Source: Candidatus Omnitrophota bacterium
GTDB taxonomy: Bacteria > Omnitrophota > Gorgyraeia > Tantalellales > Tantalellaceae
Assembly: GCA_028700515.1 (NCBI GenBank)
Contig: JAQVSN010000002.1
Location: 1 to 39,131 of the forward strand
Reading direction: 5' to 3'
Length of the DNA stretch: 39,131 bases
The translations under genes and the position numbers were made by a program. Below the pieces are notes generated by a model that was not told the origin of the DNA, ran no database searches, and saw nothing but the letters and a program-made list of their open reading frames with translations. How positions within the stretch are numbered: the stretch's first letter is position 1; every line of letters starts with the position of its first letter. Of the stretch, positions 13,779 through 22,389 are shown piece after piece.

Positions 13779-14918
13779 CTAACCCTTACGCCGGGATCTT
13801 TGTCTCAAATAAGCTTCCGAGACCGCCTTTTCATATACTTCCACTGTCCCGGACACACATTTTTCTATATTAAAATCCTTTAAAGCCCTTTCCCTTCCTG
13901 CGGAAGCTATCCTCTCCCTTAAAACCGGGTCTTCAAGCAGCCTTTTTACCGCTTTTGCCAGCGCTCCCGGGTCGCAGGCAGGCACCAAAAGGCCATCGAT
14001 TCCGTCCGTTATTATCTCGGATAGTCCTCCTATGTCGCTGGCCACACAAGGCCTCCCCGCCGCCATTGCCTCGACGAGCGAAAGGCCGAACCCCTCGTCA
14101 ACGGAAGGCATACAGTAAACATCAAAAATGGAAAGGTAGTCCACTATTGCCGCTTTGCCGGGATCGATGAATATCCGGTCGGCCGCGGGAAGCCTCGCGG
14201 CCAGTTTTTTCAAAGTGCCCTCATCCGGTCCATTTCCGACGATGAGCAGTTGAGCGTCCACACCTTTTTTTATAAGGATATCGAACGCGTCAATAAGATA
14301 TCGATGCCCCTTGACCGGAGATATCCTGCCTACCGTTCCTATAACGGGCCGTCTGTCATCCAACCCGATATCGTTCCTTAGGTCCCTGGCACTCAACCCG
14401 GGGGTTTTACTGGAGTATTTATCCGTTTCTATCCCGTTGTATATCCTATGGACATTTCCCGCTGCCACTCCGAGGTCCTTTGTCAAATGTTCCGCCACGC
14501 TCGAACTTATGGCGACTGTCCGCCTGCCCCAGCAGGGAAAGACCCGCCGCGAAAGTCTCTTATGTTTGAAAGATCCGTGGCAGGTAGCGACGTGAGGAAC
14601 GCCCGTAAAGAGATCAAGGAGCGACCCTATTACATTCGTCACGCGTGTTTGGGAGTGGACGATATCTATCCCTTCGGCCTCAATAAGTTTTTTTAGCGGT
14701 AAGAGCGCTTTCCAGGTCTTAAGGCCAAATTCAAATTTTGTCCTGATATCCATCACAACCGAATTTATGCCGTTGCTGGCGAGCTTCTCCTCAAGACTCC
14801 CGCCCCCGGAAACGACAACTACCTCATGTCCGAGTTTTTTAAGGTACCTGGAAAGGTTAACGATATACATCGATATCCCCCCCATGTCCAAATGGCTTGT
14901 AAGCAATAGTATTTTCAT
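13779..14918 (-). CDS. Glycosyltransferase family 4
   Basis: Retaining GT-B transferase of 379 residues, predicted to extend the LPS core or another surface glycan. The N-terminal part has MKILLLTSHLDMGGISMYIVNLSRYLKKLGHEVVVVSGGG, and the GT4 domain shows IGTVGRISPVKGHRYLIDAFDIL, LLIVGNGPDEGTLKKLA and the E-x7-E motif in VDEGFGLSLVEAMAAGRPCVASDIGGLSEII. Start ATG 14918 fits the family N-terminus, though no ribosome site is evident. It resembles the N-terminal half of the neighbouring GT4-GT9 fusion in motif order, so duplication is possible. Sugar specificity is unknown. Confidence 0.92.
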   Translation of the reverse strand: MKILLLTSHLDMGGISMYIVNLSRYLKKLGHEVVVVSGGGSLEEKLASNGINSVVMDIRTKFEFGLKTWKALLPLKKLIEAEGIDIVHSQTRVTNVIGSLLDLFTGVPHVATCHGSFKHKRLSRRVFPCWGRRTVAISSSVAEHLTKDLGVAAGNVHRIYNGIETDKYSSKTPGLSARDLRNDIGLDDRRPVIGTVGRISPVKGHRYLIDAFDILIKKGVDAQLLIVGNGPDEGTLKKLAARLPAADRIFIDPGKAAIVDYLSIFDVYCMPSVDEGFGLSLVEAMAAGRPCVASDIGGLSEIITDGIDGLLVPACDPGALAKAVKRLLEDPVLRERIASAGRERALKDFNIEKCVSGTVEVYEKAVSEAYLRQRSRRKG

Positions 14919-14930
14919 AACATGTTCGCG

Positions 14931-14949
14931 GATCGTCAGTCGTCAGATC
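14931..14949. repeat. Short GTCGTCAGT heptad tract
   Basis: GATCGTC, AGTCGTC and AGATC words just upstream of the GT4 start codon, in the 152-bp gap to the GT4-GT9 fusion. One of nine sites of this vocabulary in the window. Confidence 0.55.
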
Positions 14950-15060
14950 CCGCATATTAACGGCGGTCTTTACTTTCTTCCCTTGTTTTCCTCTGCTTTG
15001 ACAGCAGGCCCGAAAGGCCGATGACACTTTGACGCTATTCTGGAACTTCGGCCAAGAACA

Positions 15061-15080
15061 AGCTCATAAGTTAATGAGCT
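15061..15080 (-). terminator. Hairpin enclosing the stop codon of the GT4-GT9 fusion
   Basis: AGCTCAT (15061-15067) and ATGAGCT (15074-15080) pair perfectly around a 6-nt loop that holds the TAA stop (15071-15073). It is followed on the minus strand by TGTTCTT, not a clean T run, so termination is only a possibility; an mRNA 3'-end stabiliser is another. Confidence 0.35.
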
Positions 15081-17206
15081 TCGGCGGAGCCCCGTCCCCT
15101 GGCGCTTGCCCCATTTTTCAGTTCAATCAATTCGATAAGCGCCTCAAAGACGTCCTTTGGCCGGATGTTCACCATACACCGCATGTGCTTGGAACATACC
15201 GGACGATAGCACGGGGAGCACCTGGCCTTTTTAGCGAATATGCGGGAAAGGTCCGAAGGGACGACATGTCTGGCCGGGTCCGTAGGACCGAATAACCCCA
15301 CGAACGGCGTTCCCACTGCGGAGGCAATATGCATAGGTGCGCTGTCCCCGGTAACAAGGGCATCACATTTTTTTATAAGCCCGATAAGTTCGGGGAGGGC
15401 CGTCCTTCCCACAGCGTTCATGGGTTTAGCAGTAGACATCCTCATGAAATCCAAGGCAAGACGATCTTCCCCGGAGGCGCCTATAAGCACGACCCTGATG
15501 CCTTTCCTCCTCGCCAGGAGATCAGCTAATTCCAGCATGGGCTGGATACCCCAGTTCTTGCTTTTCCATCTGGCACTTGCCGCCAAAGAGAACGCTACCG
15601 TCTTCTGTCCGGGCTGGAGCCAATTATCCTTAAAAAACCTGTCAACCCAGGCCAACCCTTCTTCCGAAGGCCATAATTCGAGCCGTTTTTCCATCCTGTT
15701 TATCCCCGCGAGCTTCAGCACACAATGCTGGTGCGAGATCGGATCTATAGCTTTCTTAGGGGGAAGCGCTTTCCTGTTAATAAGTGCGCTCCACTTTCCA
15801 TTAGCAAATCCGTATTTATCCGGGATGAACCCCAGAAAAGCCAGGAGATGGCTTTTTTTATTATTCTGGAGGTCCACAGAGATGTCAAAGTCCTCGGAAC
15901 GCAGGCGCCCGGCCAATCGCAGAAAACCACGCCCCCTGTCCCTCCCGTTCAGGTCGCATGAAATGATCTCATCAATGTATGGACATCCTGCCAGAACGCC
16001 CCTGAACTTAACATCCACAAGAAGCTTGAGCTTGTGATCCGGATATTTCTCCTTTAGCGCGCGCAGGGAAGGCACGCTTAAAATAATGTCTCCTAGAGAA
16101 CTTATCTTGAACACGAGAATGCTTTTCGAAGCAATGGCCTCTCGGTACACGTTAAGTTCCATCTCCAAGACCTTATTCAGCGAAAACCTCTCTTCGACTT
16201 TCTTGCGCGCGTCTGTTGATATCCTGAAGGCGAGTTCCCTGTCCCTCGCTATCCGGAGCATCTTTTCGGCTATGTCCTGAGCGTCCTCGGGGTCAGAAAG
16301 GAGTCCCGTGACCCCATCTTCTATGTTCTCGGCCACTCCACCTACTCTTGTCGCCACCACCGGTACTCCCCTCGCCTGGGCTTCTATGACCGTGCGGCCG
16401 AACGCTTCCTGCTGACTGTTCGCCGATACGAAGATATCAAGACCTCCGAGCACATCCGCCGTATCCCTGTCGCTGTCGGATATCTTCACGATTTTATCCA
16501 GCTGAAGGCGGTTTATCGTCATTTCAAGCTTCTTGATATATTCAGGATTGGCACTCGCCAGGTCACCCATCATAACAGCCTCTATGTTGGGGATCTTACG
16601 ATAGACATATGAGAGGGCCTTGAGAAAATCCAGATGTCCTTTAAGAGGCGTATAACGGCATATCATCCCTATGCGGAGAGGTTTACCTGACCTGTCGGAG
16701 CGGGGGATATACGAAAACTTTTCGAGGTCCACCCCCCGGGGAACAATGGCAAGTTTTCCCGGAGGCACACCGAAAGTGTCCTTCATATGTCTGGCCATCA
16801 TCTCGCTGGCAACTATAACGATCTTCCCCCATCCCATAACGTAGCTTATTAGGTGGGCCTTATAGTGTCCGTGGGCCGTAGTGATAAAAGTGCGTCCGGT
16901 GCTCCTGGCGGCAAAATATCCGGCTATCGCGGGAACACGGCTCCTGGCGTGCACCACGTCTATCTTTTCATTTTCGATGATGATCTTGAGCTTCTTATAG
17001 CAGGAATATATCGCGGATGGATCCTTCCTGCCTATGGGAAGCTCATAATGGCGCGCGCCGCATGCCGTAAGGTCCCGGACAAGCTTCCCCCCCTTGGATA
17101 CAACGATGGACTTGTGACCGTTAGCCTCAAGATAACGGGTCATCTCTATAGTGCTTTTTTCAACCCCTCCAACGTTAAGGGAGGGAAGCAATTGGAGTAC
17201 ATTCAT
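15071..17206 (-). CDS. Bifunctional GT4-GT9 glycosyltransferase fusion
   Basis: 711-residue protein joining two glycosyltransferases. Residues 1 to about 358 are GT4: MNVLQLLPSLNVGGVEKSTIEMTRYLEANGH, IGMICRYTPLKGHLDFLKALSYV, and the donor motif SANSQQEAFGRTVIEAQARGVPVVATRVGGVAENIEDG. From about residue 362 a full GT9 starts: SILVFKISSLGDIILSVPSLRALKEKYPDH, then FSLAASARWKSKNWG, VGRTALPELIGLIKKCDALVTGDSAPMHIASAVGTPFVGLFGPTDPARH and a Cys-rich tail. The frame is open across the junction and no internal start with a ribosome site is seen, so it is a true fusion. ATG 17206 is 16 bp after the LpxL-ELM1 stop. It may add two consecutive core sugars; specificity is inferred, not known. Confidence 0.9.
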   Translation of the reverse strand: MNVLQLLPSLNVGGVEKSTIEMTRYLEANGHKSIVVSKGGKLVRDLTACGARHYELPIGRKDPSAIYSCYKKLKIIIENEKIDVVHARSRVPAIAGYFAARSTGRTFITTAHGHYKAHLISYVMGWGKIVIVASEMMARHMKDTFGVPPGKLAIVPRGVDLEKFSYIPRSDRSGKPLRIGMICRYTPLKGHLDFLKALSYVYRKIPNIEAVMMGDLASANPEYIKKLEMTINRLQLDKIVKISDSDRDTADVLGGLDIFVSANSQQEAFGRTVIEAQARGVPVVATRVGGVAENIEDGVTGLLSDPEDAQDIAEKMLRIARDRELAFRISTDARKKVEERFSLNKVLEMELNVYREAIASKSILVFKISSLGDIILSVPSLRALKEKYPDHKLKLLVDVKFRGVLAGCPYIDEIISCDLNGRDRGRGFLRLAGRLRSEDFDISVDLQNNKKSHLLAFLGFIPDKYGFANGKWSALINRKALPPKKAIDPISHQHCVLKLAGINRMEKRLELWPSEEGLAWVDRFFKDNWLQPGQKTVAFSLAASARWKSKNWGIQPMLELADLLARRKGIRVVLIGASGEDRLALDFMRMSTAKPMNAVGRTALPELIGLIKKCDALVTGDSAPMHIASAVGTPFVGLFGPTDPARHVVPSDLSRIFAKKARCSPCYRPVCSKHMRCMVNIRPKDVFEALIELIELKNGASARGRGSAEAH

Positions 17207-17222
17207 TGTTTTTAAACAGGAT

Positions 17223-19151
17223 TCAGAACAGCCTATACAATTTCTCGCGTATGCACTTTGCGTCATCGGGAACAGCGAAAGAGACCTTATCGCCTATGAC
17301 ACGAACTGCTTCTTCAGCTATCCTATGCGTTTCCACCTTCTTTAGAAAACCTTTTTTGGCCAGTGAATCGACGAAACCATCATATTTTGTGATACCTTTG
17401 ACTCGTTTCTCAGGCATAAAAACAAGGACCGGTTTACCGGAAGAGACCGCTTCGGATACCATGGATATGCTTTCCCCTGAAACAATAACAACATCGCTTG
17501 CGGTCAGTATCTTCTCCACCGTATGGGGATCCGCGTCATTTTTCCCGATAACGACCCCCAAAGAGCGCGGATGGGACGAAACAGCTTCTGCTACACCGGC
17601 GTCCGCTTCGTCCAAAGTCCGCCGGGATGTGGTCACCCGGAAACATCCTTTCAGCGCTTCGGCGGCTTTCGCCGCCTCAAGAGCGGCCTGACGGGCCCGG
17701 TCTTTCCCCAATGTGAAAAAACTGTTCTCCCCTCCAAGTAAAAGCCCGACACACGGTCCTTTTTTGGATAAAAGCGCTTCTCCCGAGAATATGGCCAATG
17801 CCTCGGGATCTATAAGGTTCGGGGCCAGTTCAGTGACCACCGTATTATCCGCTGGCTTGAACTTTAATGCGTCATGGGCCGGTACGACCACGATATCGAA
17901 CTTCTTCCTCTTCATCGGTCCCGGGTCAAGCACAGCGACCGACCGGGCATTGTTCTCGCATTTCATTATAAGATTAACCCCGGCAAGCGCCGACCCGGCG
18001 CTCACGATTATGTCAGCGTAAAGCGACTCGAGCCTCTTATAACTTTCAGCATCCAGGGCCCATTTAAGCCATGAGAGGGATCCCTGGGAATACTTCGCTA
18101 TAAAGGGACTTACTGCCGCGAGCAAGGTCCTGTGAAAACGCCCTTTGAAAATGACCTTAACTATCTCCACAGGGGTCTGGCTGTCATCAAGCCCCTTGTC
18201 CCTGCGATATCGTCTGATCTCCCTCACAACGGAAAGAGACTGCTTAAGATGTCCTTTTTTCCCGTCATCAAGAACAAGTATCTTTTTCATGGTGGTCGCT
18301 TTCCACCTCTTATGCATCCAGAACCACTGTCCCGGGTTAATGCGTATTTGTTTTTCAAGACATTCGTTATACTTTTTGATGAAAGGCTCGATATCCATGC
18401 CTTGCTCGATCTTCATGGGCTCTTCTATCACGACTTCATGATATTGTCCTTTGGTCCTGTAAACAAATGCCGGAACGACCCATGCTCCGCTCTTCTGGCC
18501 GAACCGGTAAGGCCCAACGGCCGCCGAGGCCGGTCTGCCGAAAAAGTCCACAAGTACCCCGTTGACCCCGGCGTTCTGGTCGCCCAAAAGTCCGAGACTT
18601 CCGCCTGAACGAAGGATCCTGAACACTTTCTTTACATCCATGCCCTTTCGTACGACTTTGCTCCCCTTGGACTCCCTGAGCTGGTTAAGAAGTTCGTTAA
18701 GTTTGGCCATCTTCTGGTCCCTGGCCAGAAGATGCAAGGGGATCCCGACGGTGAAGGCTTTAGCGGATACAAGCTCCCAGTTCCCGAAATGCGCCGAAAC
18801 GAGGATCATTCCGTTGGGATTCTTGGAAGCCTCGAGGATCCGGTCGAAATTATGCACTTTTATGTACTTGTCATAATATTCTTTGTCCGTCTTCGTGAGT
18901 GCCAGCAGCTCCCCGAAAACCTGGCCCACGTTGAGATACACGTTTTTCGTGATCATCGCAAGTTCTCGCGGCGACTTTTCGGCAAAGAACGCGGCCTTAA
19001 GATTAGCGTATGTAATGCGCTTTCTTTTACCGCTAAGAAGATAAACTACATGCCCGCCAAAACGTCCCAGAGCCAAAGCGGCCCCCATGGGCAGTACATG
19101 CAGCAGCTTATTCAGGCCTTTTACCAGATAATACGCTATCGAGTCGAGCAA
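17223..19151 (-). CDS. Fusion of lipid A acyltransferase (LpxL/HtrB) and ELM1-like GT-B domain
   Basis: 642 residues. Residues 1-285 are a Kdo2-lipid A acyltransferase-like domain with the catalytic H-x4-E motif (His121, Glu126 in VSAHFGNWELVSA), LLARDQKMAKLNELLNQLRESKG and LLGDQNAGVNGVLVDFFGRPASA, ending in the usual QWFWMHKRWK. Residues 288-642 are a domain resembling the mitochondrial-fission ELM1 family (DUF1022): MKKILVLDDGKKGHLKQSLSVVREI, IVVVPAHDAL, VGLLLGGENSFFTLG, VVIVSGESISMVSEAVSSGKPVLVFMPE. The start is TTG (19149-19151) with AAGGAG 7 nt upstream, inside lpxK (44-bp overlap). Met288 also has a GGAAAG site upstream, so a separate ELM1 product could be made. The second domain's function is unknown. 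Confidence 0.88.
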   Translation of the reverse strand: MLDSIAYYLVKGLNKLLHVLPMGAALALGRFGGHVVYLLSGKRKRITYANLKAAFFAEKSPRELAMITKNVYLNVGQVFGELLALTKTDKEYYDKYIKVHNFDRILEASKNPNGMILVSAHFGNWELVSAKAFTVGIPLHLLARDQKMAKLNELLNQLRESKGSKVVRKGMDVKKVFRILRSGGSLGLLGDQNAGVNGVLVDFFGRPASAAVGPYRFGQKSGAWVVPAFVYRTKGQYHEVVIEEPMKIEQGMDIEPFIKKYNECLEKQIRINPGQWFWMHKRWKATTMKKILVLDDGKKGHLKQSLSVVREIRRYRRDKGLDDSQTPVEIVKVIFKGRFHRTLLAAVSPFIAKYSQGSLSWLKWALDAESYKRLESLYADIIVSAGSALAGVNLIMKCENNARSVAVLDPGPMKRKKFDIVVVPAHDALKFKPADNTVVTELAPNLIDPEALAIFSGEALLSKKGPCVGLLLGGENSFFTLGKDRARQAALEAAKAAEALKGCFRVTTSRRTLDEADAGVAEAVSSHPRSLGVVIGKNDADPHTVEKILTASDVVIVSGESISMVSEAVSSGKPVLVFMPEKRVKGITKYDGFVDSLAKKGFLKKVETHRIAEEAVRVIGDKVSFAVPDDAKCIREKLYRLF

Positions 19152-20157
19152 TTAAGGTCTCCTTTCCTTCGGATATTTCAGCTCTCACCCTGAGTACGAA
19201 TATTTTTTCTTCGAACGCCGAAAGATCGAGCCGGCGCAGTTTAATGAAATCCTTGGCTGTGGTAAGGATCACATCAGCCTCCCTGAGAGCAGCCTCTTTT
19301 TCTATACGTTCCGCGTCTCGCCCGCTGTACGCGTGGTGGTCGGGAAATTCCATCCTGCCGACGATCAAAGCTCCCAGTTTCCGGGACGAAAGAGCAAAAT
19401 ATCCCGGGTCCGCTATACCGCTCACAAGGAGCGTTTTCATCCCGCTGATGTTCTCCAGCGGATATGTGGTTCCGGTTATGTCTGTAAGAAAAACGGGTTT
19501 GTGCTCCGCGAACGCGACAGGCCTTCCCGGAACGATCTTCGCGGCTTCCAGCGCGGCCGCGGCTTTGCGTTCTTCCGTCATCCTGTCTGCTTTTGTCACT
19601 ATCACCGCGTCTGCCCTGGAAAGGGCTTCGTATCCCTCCCGCATCGTTCCTCTTGGAAAAAGTTTATCCTTTCCGGCAAGGGTCTCGGGGGTCATAAGAA
19701 CAATGTCCAGGTCCCTTTCAAGGGTTCTATGTTGGAACCCGTCATCCATGATGATGACGTCACACCCTTCCGATGCCGCGGTAAGCGCGCTTATCCTTCT
19801 GTCCCGGCCAGAATAAACAGGTATATCCACCAGATCCTCCCTCAGCATCCGGTCCTCATCCTTTCCGTATCCCCTTGTAAGGATCGCAGGTTTATGTCCA
19901 GCCGCCGAATAGTGTTCAGCTACGAACACCGTCAGGGGGGTCTTCCCGGTCCCTCCAAGGGTCAAATTCCCGATACTTACCACCGGTACAGGGACTTTGA
20001 ACACACGCCTTCTTCCGCTGGTATAAGCCGCGTCGATCGACCTTATCGCCGCCTTGTAGAAAAGTGACGCAAAAGACAGCGCTATCCTTAATACCGACTC
20101 TATCGGACCGCTGCGTTCATCGTTCATTACCGAAAGAATGTATGCTTTGATACCCAT
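19108..20157 (-). CDS. lpxK: Tetraacyldisaccharide 4'-kinase LpxK
   Basis: Inner-membrane kinase that phosphorylates the 4' position of lipid A disaccharide. The 349-residue protein contains VPVPVVSIGNLTLGGTGKTPLTVFVAEH (P-loop), AILTRGYG, and the catalytic DDGFQHRTLERDLDIVLMT block, then LFPRGTMREGYEALSRADAVIVTKAD, LLVSGIADP, FPDHHAYS and LTTAKDFIKL. The hydrophobic stretch near residues 20-38 fits the amphipathic N-terminal helix that docks on the membrane. ATG 20157 has GGAGTGA 6 nt upstream. It lies 29 bp after waaA and overlaps the acyltransferase fusion by 44 bp, consistent with tight co-expression. Confidence 0.96.
   Translation of the reverse strand: MGIKAYILSVMNDERSGPIESVLRIALSFASLFYKAAIRSIDAAYTSGRRRVFKVPVPVVSIGNLTLGGTGKTPLTVFVAEHYSAAGHKPAILTRGYGKDEDRMLREDLVDIPVYSGRDRRISALTAASEGCDVIIMDDGFQHRTLERDLDIVLMTPETLAGKDKLFPRGTMREGYEALSRADAVIVTKADRMTEERKAAAALEAAKIVPGRPVAFAEHKPVFLTDITGTTYPLENISGMKTLLVSGIADPGYFALSSRKLGALIVGRMEFPDHHAYSGRDAERIEKEAALREADVILTTAKDFIKLRRLDLSAFEEKIFVLRVRAEISEGKETLIARLDSVLSGKRPE
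19159..19164 (-). promoter_or_regulatory. Ribosome binding site deciding the TTG start of the LpxL-ELM1 gene
   Basis: AAGGAG on the minus strand, 7 nt before the TTG at 19149-19151 and located inside the end of lpxK. It supports the TTG start over downstream Met22 (PMGAALALG), which would remove the first membrane-proximal segment. Confidence 0.7.
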
Positions 20158-20186
20158 CCGTCACTCCGGCGTATACGCCTTAATTG

Positions 20187-21482
20187 TTAACCCTTTTTAA
20201 GACCTTCGTTGAAATGGCCCTGAACAAGATACTTCTCCGCTTCATCCACCGTGCGGACCACTGCGCCGGCATTTTCCATAACGACATTGAGAGCGGCTTT
20301 GCCCATGCTCTTACGGAGCCCGTCGTCTTCGAGTATCTTCAGCACGGCCGTGTCAAGCTCCGAAGCTTCTCTTATGGTCATGGCCGCGCCGCTTTCAATG
20401 AACAGGGCCGCCACCTGCCTGAAGTTCCACATATTTGGGCCGAATATCACCGGCTTGGCATATGAAGCAGGCTCTATAGGGTTCTGTCCGCCCTTTTTAG
20501 CCAAACTGCCCCCAATAAACACCACTGTAGCCAGCGCGTAGATACCTTTTAGATATCCGATCCTGTCCACGATAACAACGTCACCAAAAGAGCCGCTCTT
20601 TTCGATCAGGTCTGAAAGTCTCTCATACTCAAGACCTCTCGCCGATAGATAAACACCTATGGCCTCCGTCCGTTCAATATGTCTTGGAGCCAGCACCAGC
20701 TTGAGACCCGGTCTTTTTTTCCTGAGTTTGACATAGGCATCAATGACCGAATTCTCTTCGGGGAAATGCGTACTCCCCGCCACCAGGATCTCTTCTTTCT
20801 CCGTTTTCCCCGGGACGGACGGCCATAGCGGGCCCGCCGGAACGTCGGAAATGGCTCCATCAAACTTCATATTCCCGGTTATCTTGACCCTGTCCGCTGA
20901 CGCGCCGAGAGCAACAAGTCTTGAGGCGTCTTGTCTGGTCTGCGCGCAAAGAAGAGCAAAGTTATCAAGCATGCGTTCGGCGATGAACTTCACTTTTTTG
21001 TAATTCGAAAAAGACCTGTCCGATATCCTTCCGTTAGCCAGCACCGCCGGCACCCCGGCCGACTTAAGTTCTTCAAGAAGGTTGGGCCAGAGTTCAGTCT
21101 CCACCACCATGAATAGCCTCGGCGAAAGCGTCTTCACCACCCTGTGCACTACTCCGGAAAGGTCCAGAGGAAAATAAAAGAACCCATCCACGGCCCCGGA
21201 TCCGTTCTTTACGGCCATATCGTTGCCCGTACGGGTCGTCGTGGAGATCACCACCGGTATACCGGGATATCTTTTCTTTATTTCCGCTGAGATCTTCACC
21301 GCGACAGCGGCTTCTCCCACGCTTACTCCATGTATCCATACCGGCCTGTCCAATCCGGTGATATTATCCGGGAGCATGCCGAACCTCTCGGCGAAATCCT
21401 TATGGGCCTTTCGCTTGAAGATCAGCACCGGCAGATAAGCCAGGCTGAAAATCAGAAAGAATATATCGTATAGTATCCTCAT
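20187..21482 (-). CDS. waaA: 3-deoxy-D-manno-octulosonic acid transferase WaaA (KdtA)
   Basis: Transfers Kdo from CMP-Kdo to lipid A precursor at the inner membrane. The 431-residue GT30 enzyme begins with a membrane anchor (YDIFFLIFSLAYLPVLIF), then the acceptor-domain motif RPVWIHGVSVGEAAVA with the catalytic Glu, TTTRTGNDMA, VVETELWPNLLEELK, LANGRISDRSFSNY, ITGNMKFD and the donor-domain block VFIGGSLAKKGGQNPIEPASYAKPVIFGPNMWNFRQVA. Length is usual. Only one Kdo transferase is present; whether it adds one or several Kdo residues cannot be read from sequence. It heads the lipid A/core block, 31 bp after xerC. Confidence 0.96.
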   Translation of the reverse strand: MRILYDIFFLIFSLAYLPVLIFKRKAHKDFAERFGMLPDNITGLDRPVWIHGVSVGEAAVAVKISAEIKKRYPGIPVVISTTTRTGNDMAVKNGSGAVDGFFYFPLDLSGVVHRVVKTLSPRLFMVVETELWPNLLEELKSAGVPAVLANGRISDRSFSNYKKVKFIAERMLDNFALLCAQTRQDASRLVALGASADRVKITGNMKFDGAISDVPAGPLWPSVPGKTEKEEILVAGSTHFPEENSVIDAYVKLRKKRPGLKLVLAPRHIERTEAIGVYLSARGLEYERLSDLIEKSGSFGDVVIVDRIGYLKGIYALATVVFIGGSLAKKGGQNPIEPASYAKPVIFGPNMWNFRQVAALFIESGAAMTIREASELDTAVLKILEDDGLRKSMGKAALNVVMENAGAVVRTVDEAEKYLVQGHFNEGLKKG

Positions 21483-21490
21483 TTACCCCC

Positions 21491-21513
21491 AAGAACGAAC
21501 AACGAAAAACGCA
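21491..21513. repeat. Heptad tract, CGTTTTT vocabulary, filling the waaA-xerC gap
   Basis: AACGAAC, AACGAAA and AACGCA words (reverse complement of CGTTTTT/CGTTGTT) fill the 31-bp gap and touch the xerC stop codon at 21514. Same vocabulary as 1160-1191, opposite orientation relative to the genes. Confidence 0.6.
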
Positions 21514-22386
21514 TCAAGCCCTTGGATGCGCCTTGTCATACATATCCTTTATCCTCTGTGAACCCAAATGAGTATATATCTGGGTCGTTGAGAGGTTCTT
21601 ATGCCCTAAAAGCTCCTGCACACTCCTCAGGTCCGCTCCGTTATTCAAAAGGTGCGTTGCGAACGAATGTCTTATAGAGTGCGGGGATATTTTTTGGCCG
21701 ATACTGGCCTTAAGCACGTATTTATCGACTATCCTGCGGATGCTGCGGTCCGTCAGCCGCGTGCCTTTGTTGTTGAGGAAGACCGCCGGCTTATCCAGCC
21801 CTCCCTCTGAACGTCTCACTCTCAGGTATTCCCTCAAACTTTTCTGGGATTCCCTTCCCAGCATAGCCAGCCTTTCCTTCTTCCCTTTTCCCCTGACCTT
21901 TACCGATCCGGAGATGAGATCCACATCTGATCGGTTCAGGCCTGCGACCTCGCTGACGCGCATCCCCGTCGAATAAAGTATTTCCAGGATCGCCCTGTCC
22001 CTTGCCCCCGACCTTTCCTGCAGCGAAGGAGCGGTTATAAGACGGAGCGTCTTTTCAGGATCGAGGAATTCCGGAAGTTTCCTGTCGAGTTTGGGGGTGA
22101 ACACGCTGTCGGCCGGACTTATATTAATTGCCTTCTCTCTTACAAGATATTTAAAAAAAGACCTTATGGCCGCGAGCTTCCTTACCACTGTCCGCTTGGA
22201 GTTATTCCGCCGTTTCAGATCTGCGAGAAATCTCCTTATGTCGATGTGGGTAACGTCCTTTACTTCCTTTTCTCCGAGAAGTAAGGCTAATTCTTTCAGG
22301 TCGGTCTGGTACCCGCGCAGCGTATGCGGTGAAAAGTTCTTCTCGACCGAAAGATAACTCGCGAACCTCCCGATCTCTTTAAGCAT
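21514..22386 (-). CDS. xerC: Tyrosine recombinase XerC/XerD family
   Basis: Site-specific recombinase resolving chromosome dimers at dif. The 290-residue protein has the SAM-like N-terminal core-binding domain (residues 1-90, including FSPHTLRGYQTDL) and a catalytic domain with all six expected residues: Arg143 (STGMRVSEVAGL), Lys167 (VRGKGKKER), His236 and Arg239 (SPHSIRHSFATHLL), His262 (LLGHKNLSTTQIYTHL) and Tyr271. Length matches XerC/XerD. It is 3 bp after topA, a linkage seen for xerC in several bacteria, which is why I prefer the symbol xerC; XerD is not excluded by sequence. Housekeeping recombinase, not an element integrase, given its setting. Confidence 0.9.
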   Translation of the reverse strand: MLKEIGRFASYLSVEKNFSPHTLRGYQTDLKELALLLGEKEVKDVTHIDIRRFLADLKRRNNSKRTVVRKLAAIRSFFKYLVREKAINISPADSVFTPKLDRKLPEFLDPEKTLRLITAPSLQERSGARDRAILEILYSTGMRVSEVAGLNRSDVDLISGSVKVRGKGKKERLAMLGRESQKSLREYLRVRRSEGGLDKPAVFLNNKGTRLTDRSIRRIVDKYVLKASIGQKISPHSIRHSFATHLLNNGADLRSVQELLGHKNLSTTQIYTHLGSQRIKDMYDKAHPRA

Positions 22387-22389
22387 ATG

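Noticed and set aside
15071-17206. Frameshift or assembly join as the cause of the GT4-GT9 fusion
   Set aside because: Both domains are complete, the linker is open in a single frame, and there is no leftover stop or internal ribosome site at the junction near 16125.
21514-22386. Integrase of a mobile element
   Set aside because: Size, motifs and position between topA and waaA fit a housekeeping XerC/XerD; no att sites or element genes are nearby.
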